Source: Isochrysis galbana
Taxonomy: Eukaryota > Haptophyta > Isochrysidales > Isochrysidaceae
Length of the DNA stretch: 64,000 nucleotides
Assembly (NCBI GenBank): GCA_018136815.1
Contig: CM030933.1
Coordinates: 6,301,137 to 6,365,136 of the forward strand
Reading direction: 5' to 3'
Shown here: in pieces, positions 30,728-40,980 of the stretch
How positions within the stretch are numbered: position 1 is the first letter of the stretch
Layout: the number at the start of each line of letters is the position of its first letter
Made by a program: the position numbers and the translations under genes
Notes under the pieces: model-generated
The model's input: only the letters and a program-made list of their open reading frames with translations
What the model was told of the DNA's origin: nothing
The model's database searches: none

Positions 30728-33429
30728 ATGCCCGGCCGCCGCTCGTCTCACGGCAGGGATCTCGCGAGAGAGCCTCTGCTTATGGACTCGCCGCATGAGG
30801 AGCCATCGTCCACTGATGAGGCTGCGCCTGCGCCTAGCTGGAGAGACTTCCAGCAGGATGGAGAGTATCTTCAGCCACCGCTTTCTGCAGGCGAGGACGC
30901 GTGGCACTCGGGCGACGATCATGACGCAGACACAGAGGGTGAGGGTGGCGATCACGCCGAGTCGGAATTGCTTCCCAGGATCGAACGCGGCGAGGCTCCT
31001 CCAACCCACCCACTTGACGACCTGCAAGGGCTCGGTGGCACGTCAGACGCCTTCAAAGCTGCCACTAGCGCACCAGCTATGCACCCAGGTGGGTATTCTT
31101 CCGAGACAATAGGCTCCCGTACGAAATTGCCGCCTTCGCATCGGCACCCGATGGTGCTAGGCATTGGCCCGCGTGCCGCTGGTGTGAGCATCTCTCGCCG
31201 CGCGTCCGTATCGAAGCGCGCCATCGGCTATAGCTCAGGTGGCGACTATCGGGGCCGAGGCCCAACGGATGTCAAGGTGCGGCCGTACCGTGTGCCGAAG
31301 CATGTCGAGGAGTCAACGGAGCTCGAACGCCGTTGCACTGTCTATTGTTGCGCCCTCTCGCTTGATGTGGTGGGGTTGGCAAAGGCGCAGCCTTCAGGGC
31401 ACATCTGCACCTTTTACAAAGACGGCATCAACATGGTTATGCACACGACGCGGCGTACGAACGAGTCGGAGAGCAGCGCGACGAGGGGACCGGGCGTCGT
31501 TTCACCTCCATCAACACCTTCATCAGCCATCGCAACTATTGGTTTCAACTTGAATCGCGTCCCAAGGCCTACGGCCGCGCCGACGGCTGCAGGTGCTCCT
31601 GCAGCATCCGCACCTGCGACCAACCTCCTACTCGCTCCATCAGGTTTTCTTAGCGCAGCGAACCCCACCAATGCTGCTGGACCTAGTGCTCCAGCTATAG
31701 CTGCGCTTTCTTCGAGTGCCGCTGTTGCCGCTGCTGCAATGCCTGTGTCCACCGCTGCTGAGCCGAGTGTCACTGAGAGCAGCCGCAGCCAAACTAAACT
31801 GAGCGCAACAGCCGCAGCCGCAGCGGCCGCGCTAGGTGCGGCAATTGATGATGCCGAAGAGCATGCCTTTTTTTTCTCGTATGGGTGCATTGTCTTCTGG
31901 GGGTTCAGCGAGGAGGATGAGCTCCAAATCAAGGCCCAAGTCAAGGCCAAGTTCGCAATTCAACCACTTGCTCAAGATGAGGTCAGTTCGGGAGTAATTG
32001 CGCATATTGGGAGCTCCACCCCGATCATGCTGCAGCCCATTTACAAGACTCGAGGTGCAATGTGATGATGCATTCCAGCGGGCAAGCTCGCTTTGACGGG
32101 CTCAACATCACACCAACTTAGTAAACGGCGACAGATCATTGCAAGCGTTCTACATAGCGACAGCCCCTCACTCTCGCCTTGCTGCAGGTGGACGACTTCG
32201 ATTTTGCTTACGCGCTACCCGGCACTACGCGGCCAGCACTGCACAAGGATGTGATCCAGCTGTCAACGCGTGAGGCGACTGAGAAATTAGCTGTTTCGTT
32301 TGCCCTCGCGCAAAGCGCCAAGCTCGGTGTGTTCGAGGTGAGCCCATTGGTCCAATGACCGAGTCTCTCGACGAGGTGCACTCGATGGATCCGGGCAGCG
32401 AGAAGGGCGTATGTTTCGATGCCATCTCCAGCCATTCTTTGGCGCATGCCTCCTCTTCATCCTAGGGAGGGCTTCCCTATTCTGATTAGCAAGCTCATCC
32501 GGATGTCGAGGAGATCCAAGTGGCGGAGTTGTATATTATTGTCCACCATACTCCCCTGTGCTCTCAGCCTTTATCACCTGTCCCATCCGTCCAGGTGACC
32601 ATTGAAAAGACCATCGCAGAGACCCGCGAGATCCCAGAAGGCATGGCGAAGACAGGCAAGATTTCGCTCAAGAGACGAGATATCACAAGGAGAATTGGAC
32701 AGGTATTTTCCAATAACCTGCCACTATCTTTCATATGGTTCTGCGTCACACTTCACGTGCAGCACAGCCATCCCACTCATATGCACGTGGTCAGAGTCAG
32801 CGACCTATGGGTCGTGAGTTTGTGATGCGATTGCTCCATGATGCAAGAAGTCACATACGATCGGACGGTGATGCCTCGCGCACGTGTTCATTGCAGCTTT
32901 TCGTTGATCGCGCGAGCATCAACCTACACTCGGATATCCTTGAGCACCCGGACTTCTTCTGGGAGGACGACGAGTACCTTTCAGTATATCAAAGAGTCTC
33001 GAAATATCTAGAGGTGATGCTCATATGAGGCCCGCCCGCCTCGCGGCAGCTCTCTTCCCAGCAATCGCCCACTCCGCCAAGTGGCGAGCGATAGATGAGA
33101 TATGATCAAAAGAAGCTTACGCGCGGCCCAAGTCTATGCACTTTTTTGCCACTTTGGTCTTGCGCATCTGTTATCGGATGCACGCAGTCCACTTGCCTCA
33201 TGTAAACCATGGCTGCCGCATGCAGGTGGAGCGTCGAGTCGAAGTGCTGAATAAGCGCCTGGACTTAATCAAGGAACTTTTCGACATGCTCGCCTCCGAG
33301 TTGCACACCTCGCACTCGAACACACTCGAATGGATCGTCATAATTCTCATCCTTGTCGAGGTATTTTTTCAAATTCTTGAGCTCTTTGCGCTTGACGGCT
33401 TCGGGGCTGGGCTATTGGGGCACAATTGA
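30728..33429 (+). CDS. RMD1/DUF155 (YagE) family membrane protein, five exons
   Basis: Exons 30728-31981, 32188-32337, 32595-32702, 32897-33013 and 33226-33429 join in phase 0 to about 610 residues. The first 190 residues are acidic and low-complexity. Then come ERRCTVYCCALSLDVVGLAK, an Ala-rich insertion, HAFFFSYGCIVFWGFSEEDE, KLAVSFALAQSAKLGVFE, LFVDRASINLHSDILEHPDF and the C-terminal HTSHSNTLEWIVIILILVEV, which is the near-invariant ending of DUF155/RMD1 proteins just before a transmembrane helix. Relatives are human RMND1 (mitochondrial translation) and yeast Rmd1/Rmd8. A mitochondrial or endomembrane anchor is likely; no clear import signal is seen. Donor sites are all GT and acceptors CAG. 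Confidence 0.88.
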
Positions 33430-34100
33430 TTTACACCTCGCTGTTATAATTGGCTGCCAAGTGACGCCACCGTCGAGGGCTTTTAGGTTAAGTGCGGTGA
33501 TAAGTGCACTTTGGCTCTACTGCTAAGGCATGCAACCAAGTTCATCTCATGACCATTTCTTCTGAGTACAATTGTGTACTACACGTGCATGCTCATTACC
33601 AGCGCGCAGCTAGTGTACTGCTCTACTAGTGGATAGTGATCTTATCCGCGCCGCCGTCAGAGGATGCCAAGCCTCTACTCCGCAAGGGGCTTTGGCGAAA
33701 GGCGTGCAACGACTTGCACCAACTCCTCTAGCTCCAGTATGCAACGTCAGATCGGGGCACTACTAATCAGCCTACAACTACCGACGTGCGGTGGTGATTG
33801 TAGTGGTGCACGCGTGTCCAAAGATCTTGCTAGAGAGCAGCGAGAAGGGTGTGTGTGGCGTGTGGCAAATTAAGAGTAAGAGCAGAATGAACGAGATCAT
33901 ACAAGAGTGGATGAGCGTGGGTAAACGAGCGGTCACGTGAATCCAATGGTAAGCAGAGTCAGCCTCCGATGCCACAAGGCACCTACCCCCTGCGCCCCCG
34001 CATGCGGTATGCGATTGCCATGGCCCGCTGGATCTAATGTCTTCATGTCTAGTCCGCGATTAGCTTACAGCGGCGTGCTTGCGTGCTGCCGGCTAGGGCG
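33430..34100. other. Intergenic, nothing recognised
   Basis: AT-richer sequence between two convergent genes. I see no repeat copy or ORF worth naming; it should contain the 3' ends of both. Confidence 0.4.
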
Positions 34101-35118
34101 TCAGGTAGGACGCTCAGTTTTGCGGTGAAAGATGGTGGGAAATTGCAGCGCTTCATGATGTGCGATTTTTGGATCGAAGGGGTAGACAGTGTCGGCAGCA
34201 AGCGGTTGCTTCCAACGCAATGCATGAGGCATAAGCATAGAGTCCTCTAGCCACGAGAATGGCGGGCCACGCCACGCGGCACCGAGGCTCAAGGGCACAT
34301 CCGCAATGGCTCGTGCTTGAAGAGCTGCTGAATTCCTGGTAGAGAGTTGAGAGTTGCGCTCTATCTGTCTACATTACAGTGTAAGGTTGAGCTCGGGGCT
34401 GCCACCTTCCGGTGCGAGGCATGATGACTCTTGACGTCACATCGATCATGAATAGAACCCTTGCCGCTGTTAATGGCGGACGCCTCGAGAGGCAGAGCTC
34501 TCCCGAACGAATCCCTCCCCCAAGCACCCCTCTCTGAAGGAGACATCAATGACAAGGCATTGAGAAGCTCGGATCTGTAGTGAACTTGGGGGCTGACGCA
34601 CAACTCACGCAAATGAGTCTGAGCATTGAGGTGCAAGTGTGAGCATTTTTGCCTCTGCTGATTGCTGTTCTCACAAGCATGCCGGATGGCGAGACATGAA
34701 ACCACTCTATGCGCTTACATTGTACGTCGCCGGGGCGGCTTTCTTGCGAAAAGTGAGGATCAGTGAGTCCTTGGTTGAAACCTGCATTGGAGTCTGGAGA
34801 TCAATGTTCTTGGGCAGAACAATTTTGCCATCTGTGCGCATGTACCCTTTGCCTGGTCTTGGGGCCTGTGAGTTGGCAGGATGATCTCATTCAGCGCCAT
34901 CGAAAAACAATATGCTGCTAATTTTATTCTCGATGAGCAATGAACAAAAGGTGCAGCCAACACACGCAGCGCTCTGCAGCCGCGCTCACTCGGATGCGTA
35001 CTGCAGGCTCGTCCTTCAAGAGAGTGATGACGGCAGTCTCCGGCTTGAAGTACGCGACGACGTTGAAGGACATGCTTTCCTCGTCGCTGTGTATGGTGTA
35101 CCCGATCGTCGACGTCAT
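34101..35118 (-). CDS. Unrecognised four-exon gene
   Basis: Exons 35118-35002, 34865-34719, 34618-34378 and 34327-34101 join in frame with donors GTACGC, GTAAGC and GTAATG and CAG acceptors, giving about 243 residues. Sequences such as ESMSFNVVAYFKPETAVITL, GKGYMRTDGKIVLPKNIDLQ, RSELLNALSLMSPSERGAWG and FPTIFHRKT are rich in charged and aromatic residues and look like a real folded protein, but I cannot assign a family. Met at 35118 may be internal, because the frame continues upstream and a CAG acceptor lies just before it. The last acceptor is a CAGCAG tandem site, so one residue may vary. Confidence 0.5.
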
Positions 35119-35227
35119 GAGAAGCCTGCGCTCGAGTGGAAGGCCCGCAGCTCGCAGGACGGGGCGCGATTGCGATTGGGGCCACCAACGCGGGAGGAAG
35201 CGAAGGACCGGCGTTTTCTTTTGCTGG

Positions 35228-35448
35228 CATTCGCAGTGTGGCTAGGCTATGTGCGACTGGAAGTGGTGTAAATGCCTTAAAGGAATCTTAATGCCTTAAA
35301 GGCCTACACGCTCAGCTGAATGGGTATGGGAGGGAGGGAGAGCAAAATCAGTCGTCCTTGCCGCCGCCTTCTGTGAACGCTCGTTACTATAAAACGATAC
35401 ATTCGCAGTGTGGCTAGGCTATGTGCGACTGGAAGTGGTGTAAATGCC
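35228..35448. repeat. 49-bp direct repeat, two copies 123 bp apart
   Basis: CATTCGCAGTGTGGCTAGGC and the following 29 bases are identical at 35228-35276 and 35400-35448. The second copy contains the last codons and stop of the tyrosine-recombinase gene; the first lies about 110 bases upstream of the unknown gene's likely start. Closely spaced direct repeats at the 3' side of a recombinase ORF recall the split direct repeats of DIRS, Ngaro and PAT elements. Confidence 0.9.
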
Positions 35449-37131
35449 ATCGTACACCCACGACGAAGTCGGAAGAACAGAGGATCTGTCAGCCTTGTCC
35501 CGCGAGGCTGAGTAATGCGAGTCTAGCAGCCAACCGAGGAGGGCGTATGCTGCGTCACATGGGCCGACGGTCGGGTCGATGTAGTGTTTGACTCGCGTGG
35601 AGGTACCGGGCGCCCAGCCGCCAAGCCAATCGCCCCTAGCTCGGGGGACCTTGATGGCTTCTGCGGCTGAAGAGCCGCCGGCGTGGAGGGAGTGGCCCAA
35701 ATACGCAAATCCGGGAGGAGCCACGATGTGGTGGTCGGCGAGAACGTCAGCCACCCACCTTGACATGGACGCGGTAGTGGGGGGGGGTTCTTCTCGAAGC
35801 TGGAACACGTATTCTGAAGGTGTCGCCGAGAGGCTCTCTTTAGCGCTCAAGAAGAGGGAGGCGAGGGTAGCTAGCTGTGGAATGGCGGACGGAATCCCCG
35901 CGGCGGGTGGCGGCGATATTGGAATTCTGACTATGCGTCTTTCAGCATGGTGCTTGCGTTGCTTCTCTTGTAGCCTGAGCCACAAGAAACGCGAGTCTAC
36001 GCCGAAGTCTTGTGTCCTCAGGCTTGTAGTTGAGTCCTGGCAGCCCATGAAGACAAAGGCGAGGACCAAGGCGAAGCGATCTCTGTAGAAGCGTGCTGCG
36101 GCGACGGGAGAGGCTGGGGGCTGGCGGAACAAGGTGTCGTGGAGCACGCGTAGGGCGTCGGCCGCTGGAAGCGGAATGCGCGTGTCGCGCGTGCGGGCGA
36201 GGGCTTGTGAGCGGGCTAGGCCTCGCCTCACGAGGGAAAGGACGTGGCCTGTGGCGGGCTTAGTGAATCCGTAATCCGCGTGTGTAGAGTTGATCGCGGA
36301 CAAGTATGGTTGCAAGCTAGCGGCGGCGACGGTTCCTCTCTCTGCGATGGAGCCCACATAGGCTACTACCATATCCGCGGAGGCCGGAAGGGGGTCGAGG
36401 CCGTTTGTCGTACACCAATCGGCGAATGCCGACCAGTGTCTGTCATAAGCGTACGCTGTGGAGGAGTCGCGGGCTGCGGCGGCCAGCGCGGATGCGGTGC
36501 GACCCCCGGAAAGCGCTGAGAGACGGCCTTGGAGCAAGCGGAACGGATTGCTACGTCCTCCGGCGGCGAGGCTCAATGGGTGTATGGGTGTTGCGGTGTA
36601 TTTGGTATCTGGATCTGGTGGGGTCCCCCATCCGGACGGATCGTCGAAAACGGCCACGCAGCGCGCCCGGCATCGGTTCGAAGTTGACGAATTGGAGTGG
36701 CCCATAGGGCCTGAGGGCAATGAGGAAGGAGCAAGGCCGGAGGCGGGCGCGGCGAAGGAGACGACTTCGGAGGTGCTGACGGGCTGAAGGCTGAAGCCCG
36801 TCAGCAGAGGAAGAGAGGAAGGCGGGCAGGCGGGCTTGGGCGAGGGCGAGGACGGCGGCGAGAGCGACGAAGAGTGGCTCAATTTCGACGGCGGCAGACG
36901 AACGAGAAGGAGACGAAGGAGGATTGCGAGTGAAGTCGAGACGAGGGGGCGGCTCAAGCTCGGGATCGAGAGGGGGCAATCAATGTAACCGAAGTCTGTC
37001 GACATTGCCGGCGGCGACTCGCCATGAGCCTGGCGGGATGAAACGTTGTCCGAGATAGGAACGAGCGACGACTCCTCTGCCCGTGGCGAGTCGGCGGAGA
37101 TGCCTAAGGGGGAGATACGAAGAGGTCGCAA
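35419..37131 (-). CDS. Tyrosine recombinase of a DIRS/Crypton-like element, probably inactive
   Basis: A 570-codon frame has a Pro/Ser-rich N-terminal half and, from about residue 230, a recombinase body: STAYAYDRHWSAFADWC resembles the SAM-like DNA-binding domain, followed by FALVLAFVFMGCQDSTTSLR, the GHSLHAGGSSAA box, LGGWAPG and VKHYIDP with the candidate nucleophile Tyr. In active enzymes the first block carries a catalytic Arg (MGR-type) and the second reads HSLR. Here these positions are Gln or Cys and His, so two catalytic arginines are missing while the frame is intact. No reverse transcriptase is nearby. It is either a decayed transposon or a retained DNA-binding derivative. Confidence 0.72.
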   Translation of the reverse strand: MRPLRISPLGISADSPRAEESSLVPISDNVSSRQAHGESPPAMSTDFGYIDCPLSIPSLSRPLVSTSLAILLRLLLVRLPPSKLSHSSSLSPPSSPSPKPACPPSSLPLLTGFSLQPVSTSEVVSFAAPASGLAPSSLPSGPMGHSNSSTSNRCRARCVAVFDDPSGWGTPPDPDTKYTATPIHPLSLAAGGRSNPFRLLQGRLSALSGGRTASALAAAARDSSTAYAYDRHWSAFADWCTTNGLDPLPASADMVVAYVGSIAERGTVAAASLQPYLSAINSTHADYGFTKPATGHVLSLVRRGLARSQALARTRDTRIPLPAADALRVLHDTLFRQPPASPVAAARFYRDRFALVLAFVFMGCQDSTTSLRTQDFGVDSRFLWLRLQEKQRKHHAERRIVRIPISPPPAAGIPSAIPQLATLASLFLSAKESLSATPSEYVFQLREEPPPTTASMSRWVADVLADHHIVAPPGFAYLGHSLHAGGSSAAEAIKVPRARGDWLGGWAPGTSTRVKHYIDPTVGPCDAAYALLGWLLDSHYSASRDKADRSSVLPTSSWVYDGIYTTSSRT

Positions 37132-38177
37132 ATTAAACCTGATTGCCCCCAGAAGCAGCCCGGCGACGGCTCATCGTTCAATGGGCTCGGCGGACGGGTG
37201 ATTTCGACGAGGGTTCGGCGCGCGGACTTGGCTCGGGCTAGCGGGTGGATGGACCGCTGAAATTACTGTGGATTCAGATTCGAATTCGGAAGACTCGGCG
37301 ACTTGAGAGGGGCTAGAAGACGGCTGCGCCAGCTCCTCTATGCGGAGAGACCCCCCACGAGATATCTCGGGACCGGAGAATGTTTTGGACGAACCTTCCT
37401 GCCGTCGGCCGAGGAGAGGCGGACGGTGAGAGAGAGAGAGAGTCTCGCAGAGCGACTGCAGAACGAGACGTCGAAGTCATGCCGGTTTATTACCATAAAC
37501 GAGGCAACAATTATAGTAACAGCAAAAACAAAATTCGAATCGCAAATTTCGAGGCCAAAATCTGCAAACCTGGACTTGAGACCATGGGGAAACCGAATCT
37601 GTGTGTCTTGTGCGTCAGTGGCAATACGGGGAACTGTTCAATTGTAATTGTGAGCGCGTAACTTACACGAATATTCATGCCTACAGCCTTCAGATTGGCA
37701 GGAATACAACATCTTTTTGTACTCATATTCCTTATTATACGTTTCATAATTATCCCCATCATCGAAAACCGAGATAAATATCGATATGGTGTACGGGCGA
37801 GAATAGTGTCCAAGTTAGGGGTCAATAAAAATTATGCACCTAAATAGACGGAAAGGGTGTAACAAAAAAAGGGAACCTCGAGTTGCACCTTCTTAAGTAG
37901 AGCACGAGAGGAGTTGCCGCAAGGTGGGTAGTGAGGGAAGAACTGGGAATGGGCGTGGCTACGAAAGCATACCCCAGTGCCACGCGTGAGGCCAAAATAT
38001 TAAAAGGGTTTTTTTCATCGCTCCATTGCCGATGAGGCACGGTTCCTCAGCACTAGGATTAAACTAGGACAAGAAGAAAACTCCAACTCTGACAGAGGGG
38101 AAGCGCCGATTTCGCCGCTCCGGCAAGATAGAGTTGATCGGAAAGTCCCTGACGTTGGCGCCACTGCACCGGCCGTC
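37132..38177. other. Intergenic, mostly unrecognised
   Basis: No gene recognised. Near 37860-37900 is a GGAACCTCGAGTTGCACCTTCTTA segment related in inverse to 3010-3045, and TATTAAAAGGGTTTTTTTC recurs at 37998. The final hundred bases form the leader of the next gene. Confidence 0.4.
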
Positions 38178-38828
38178 ATGAGGGAAGCACTCTTGCTCGT
38201 GCTGCTCGCCAATGGGTCGGCGCTCGCGTGGACGGCGTTGTCGCAGCCCTGTGCCATCTATAGCTGTGCCCCACGCCCTTGCAGTCCCCAAGCTGCGCCT
38301 CGGATGAAGCTGGAGGGCGGAGAGCCCTGCAAAGAAGGCTACAGCTTCCCGCTCGGCCGGCCAGTCAAGCTCACGCGTGTCAAGAAAGAGAAACGGCCTC
38401 CCAAACGGAACATTCCGTTCGAGACCGCGCGCTTCTCGGTACAACGACTCGGCCTCCGCACGGAGGAGGAGTGGAGGTTGTGGTGTGCCGACCAGAAGCC
38501 GGGCATTACGTCGAAGCGCAGCTGGCACATGCCCTCCAAACCAGACGTCGCGTATTCGGAGCAATGGCAGGGCTGGGACGATTGGCTCGGCGTCCCTCTC
38601 TCGTTCAACGAGGCCTGTGCGGTAGTTGCCACCCTCAACGTTATGTCACAAGAACAATGGTGGGCAGTTGCACGTGAACAGGCGGCCTTGCTCCAAACCC
38701 TGCGCGTTCCCGCACGTCCACACATCTACTATGCTGCTGAGTGGCAAGGATACGACCACTGGCTTGGCCGGCCTGAAACGCCGCTCATCTTCCCACAAAA
38801 TTACGGCAAGGATTCGCCCAGCTGTTGA
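38178..38828 (+). CDS. Protein with two WxG(W/Y)xxWLG repeats, plastid or secretory leader
   Basis: A 216-codon intronless frame starts with a signal-like MREALLLVLLANGSALAWTA, then a basic linker. Two copies of a 60-70 residue unit end in SEQWQGWDDWLG (near 130) and AAEWQGYDHWLG (near 195), each preceded by a Pro-containing approach (MPSKPDVAY, VPARPHIYY). This Tyr-x(3)-W-x-G-(W/Y)-x-x-WLG unit occurs in tandem in many bacterial, viral and protist proteins and is thought to be a small protein- or nucleic-acid-binding helical repeat. The leader suggests plastid or vesicular location. The molecular role is unknown. Confidence 0.7.
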   Translation: MREALLLVLLANGSALAWTALSQPCAIYSCAPRPCSPQAAPRMKLEGGEPCKEGYSFPLGRPVKLTRVKKEKRPPKRNIPFETARFSVQRLGLRTEEEWRLWCADQKPGITSKRSWHMPSKPDVAYSEQWQGWDDWLGVPLSFNEACAVVATLNVMSQEQWWAVAREQAALLQTLRVPARPHIYYAAEWQGYDHWLGRPETPLIFPQNYGKDSPSC

Positions 38829-39585
38829 CGAGTGCAACACGCGCCTGCGGTTAGACTGCGTCATAGGCTATTGAGGCGAGTCCCTTGACGTACCTAACGC
38901 CTTCTTGTCATGTACACTTGTGTGTACATTTTCCCCTCCTTTTCCAGCTTTCAATCGAGCCTCCTCGAGTGAATTTGTCATCCGCTTCTTCAAAAAATAA
39001 TAAGAGGACGTACATGGCGTGTTGACGTCCTCTGCAAGGATTTTTGCTGGGCAAGATGTGCCCTATGATGGGCTCGTATTATGTGGATGTGTGCTTTTCT
39101 TGCTTCTTGCCTTGCATTTCTTCAACCGTCACGGTGCCTCAATCTAAGCTGTCCTTTCTAGAGGTAGCTGTCAAGCTGCTTGTGGAAAATTCTTAGGGTG
39201 CACACACACTTTAAAGCTAGACATAACGTGTCGAGATCTCCGATCTATTCGCCGTCTAGAGTACCAGTAATCGTCGCCTTATTGGTTGCTGGTTGATGGG
39301 CTATCACTACACAATGTTTCGTGGGTTGGGGTTGCGGGCTTAGATACTGATCTAGATATTGTCCGGTGGTATGCCCCCCCCCCCCCTACGTGGCGATCTA
39401 ATTCATCCTCATCTGTCCTCCTGTGCTACAAAAAAACCTTTTAATATTCATACCGCACTCGCGGCGAATGGGACCACTACCTACTACACGTAGTACGTAG
39501 CATACTTTCTACACCCCCATTCCCCCGGCCCTTCTCCCCCCGCCATCAGGCGGCTCCCCCCGTACACTACTAGGGGGATAGGGGT
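38829..39585. other. Intergenic, nothing recognised
   Basis: No gene seen. A short C run at 39369-39385 and the inverted TATTAAAAGGGTTTT-type motif near 39430 are the only repeat-like features. Confidence 0.4.
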
Positions 39586-39589
39586 GAAG

Positions 39590-40488
39590 GGCTTAGATAT
39601 GGTCCGGTGGCCCGCGCCTCCCCCCGGTGATCTTTCCCCCCCTTCCTCCTGTGTCTCCGAGTGGGTGGCCGACTCTGTCCCGACTTATCTTGTAAACAGA
39701 AGCTGGACTTACCGATTTTCCGGTGGGCGGAGCTCTCGCTCCGCCCCCCCCTTCTCCGCGCTCTCTCTCCCCTCTCCTGCGGCACGCGCGATGGCGCGCC
39801 TGCGGCAGGCCTCCACCTGCCCTCTGGCGGCCCCTGGAGGCTCCTGGAGGCCAGCTCAGGGGGCAGAGGAGGCTGGGGCTGGGCCCTGGCCTCCCCTGCC
39901 TCCCCCTCGCTGGCGCTCCTGAGCCTCTGGAGCCCCCACGCTGCACCTGTCTGCCTGTCGACCAGGGGGGGAGGGGGGGTTGGAGCAATGGGCTGGCCAC
40001 GAGGGGCCAGGATGGGCGAATGGGGCGAGCCTGTGGGGAAAGGAGTGGATCAGTAAGGCAGTGGCCTCCTGGCAAGCCATCAGGCATGCCAGGAGGATGG
40101 GTGGTTCCTCCCCCATGGCAGGGGAGGAGTGGAGAGAGGGGGGGGCTCGTGCCCCCCCATGGGTCAACCAAGTATAAACTTAGTTCTGTCCTCCTGTGCT
40201 ACTATGATCACAACTAAGTTTATACTTAGTTCGCCCATGGGGGGGCACGGGCCCCCCTCTCTCTCCACTCCTCCCCTGCCATGGGGGAGGATCCACCCAC
40301 TCTCTTGGCACGCCTGATGGCTTGTCAGGAGCACACAGCCCTGCTGGCCCATTCCTCTCCCCACAGGCCCGCCTGACTCGCCCGCCCTGTCCCGTCGTGG
40401 CCTGCCCATCTCTCTGACCAGCCCCTCCTCCCCCTGGGCCCCCCTGATCAGGACCCCCCAGCCAGCTCCTGTCGACCTGCAGGGGCGC
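39590..40488. mobile_element. Two family Z copies in head-to-head orientation
   Basis: Bases 39590-40180 are a minus-strand copy and 40207-40488 a plus-strand, 3'-truncated copy. Their heads face each other: GGGTCAACCAAGTATAAACT/TAGTT at 40160-40180 mirrors AACTAAGTTTATACTTAGTT at 40210-40230, with about 25 bases between them. Each head contains a GCCCATGGGGGGGCAC-type block. The plus copy stops abruptly where an unrelated coding frame begins. Confidence 0.65.
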
Positions 40489-40821
40489 GAGACATATGTG
40501 CAGGACCACATTGGCGAGGAGGGCGCGCTATTCTGGATCCGACTGACCTATGCCGGCGAAGGTGAGCTGCAAGTCGGCCTCGCCACGTTGGCTGACGTCA
40601 CGGCTGGCATTGCCGCCAATAATACCGTCGAGGTGGCTTGGTTCACCCGTAAGGCAAAGGCGCATGCATGGCCCACGCAGAGTGTTGCCTTCAAGGTTTG
40701 CATCGGAGGCCACGATCGACATCGTCGTCCATTGGTGTTCAAGTCCACCGAGGCTCTGAAAGACTTCCTTCCCGTGGCAGTGGACGTGTCGGAGACGAGC
40801 TCGGAGTCCCGTCTTGAGTGA
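40489..40821 (+). pseudogene. C-terminal fragment of an unrecognised gene beside a Z copy
   Basis: Directly after the truncated Z copy a frame reads YVQDHIGEEGALFWIRLTYA, LQVGLATLADVTAG, VEVAWFTRKAKAHAWPTQSV and ends KDFLPVAVDVSETSSESRLE. The aromatic, beta-rich pattern with LFWIRL and VxWFxRK resembles small reader-type or retroelement C-terminal domains, but I cannot name it. Upstream exons are missing or lie beyond the insertion. Confidence 0.4.
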
Positions 40822-40980
40822 GCGCTAGTCCCGTCCCTTTGTCGCTTGTCGCACCGCGACCATAAGAAATTTGTTAAAAATTAATTTCCAACGAGTTCTA
40901 CACTCGATTCCAGCTCATGACGCGACACCTAAATAATGTATGCGTCAATGCTGCAGATGTCCTTAGGCCTTAAACTAGCC

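Noticed and set aside
30231-31112. 293-codon plus-strand frame overlapping the RMD1-like gene start
   Set aside because: It is Pro-rich low-complexity over C runs and uses a different frame from the conserved RMD1 protein.
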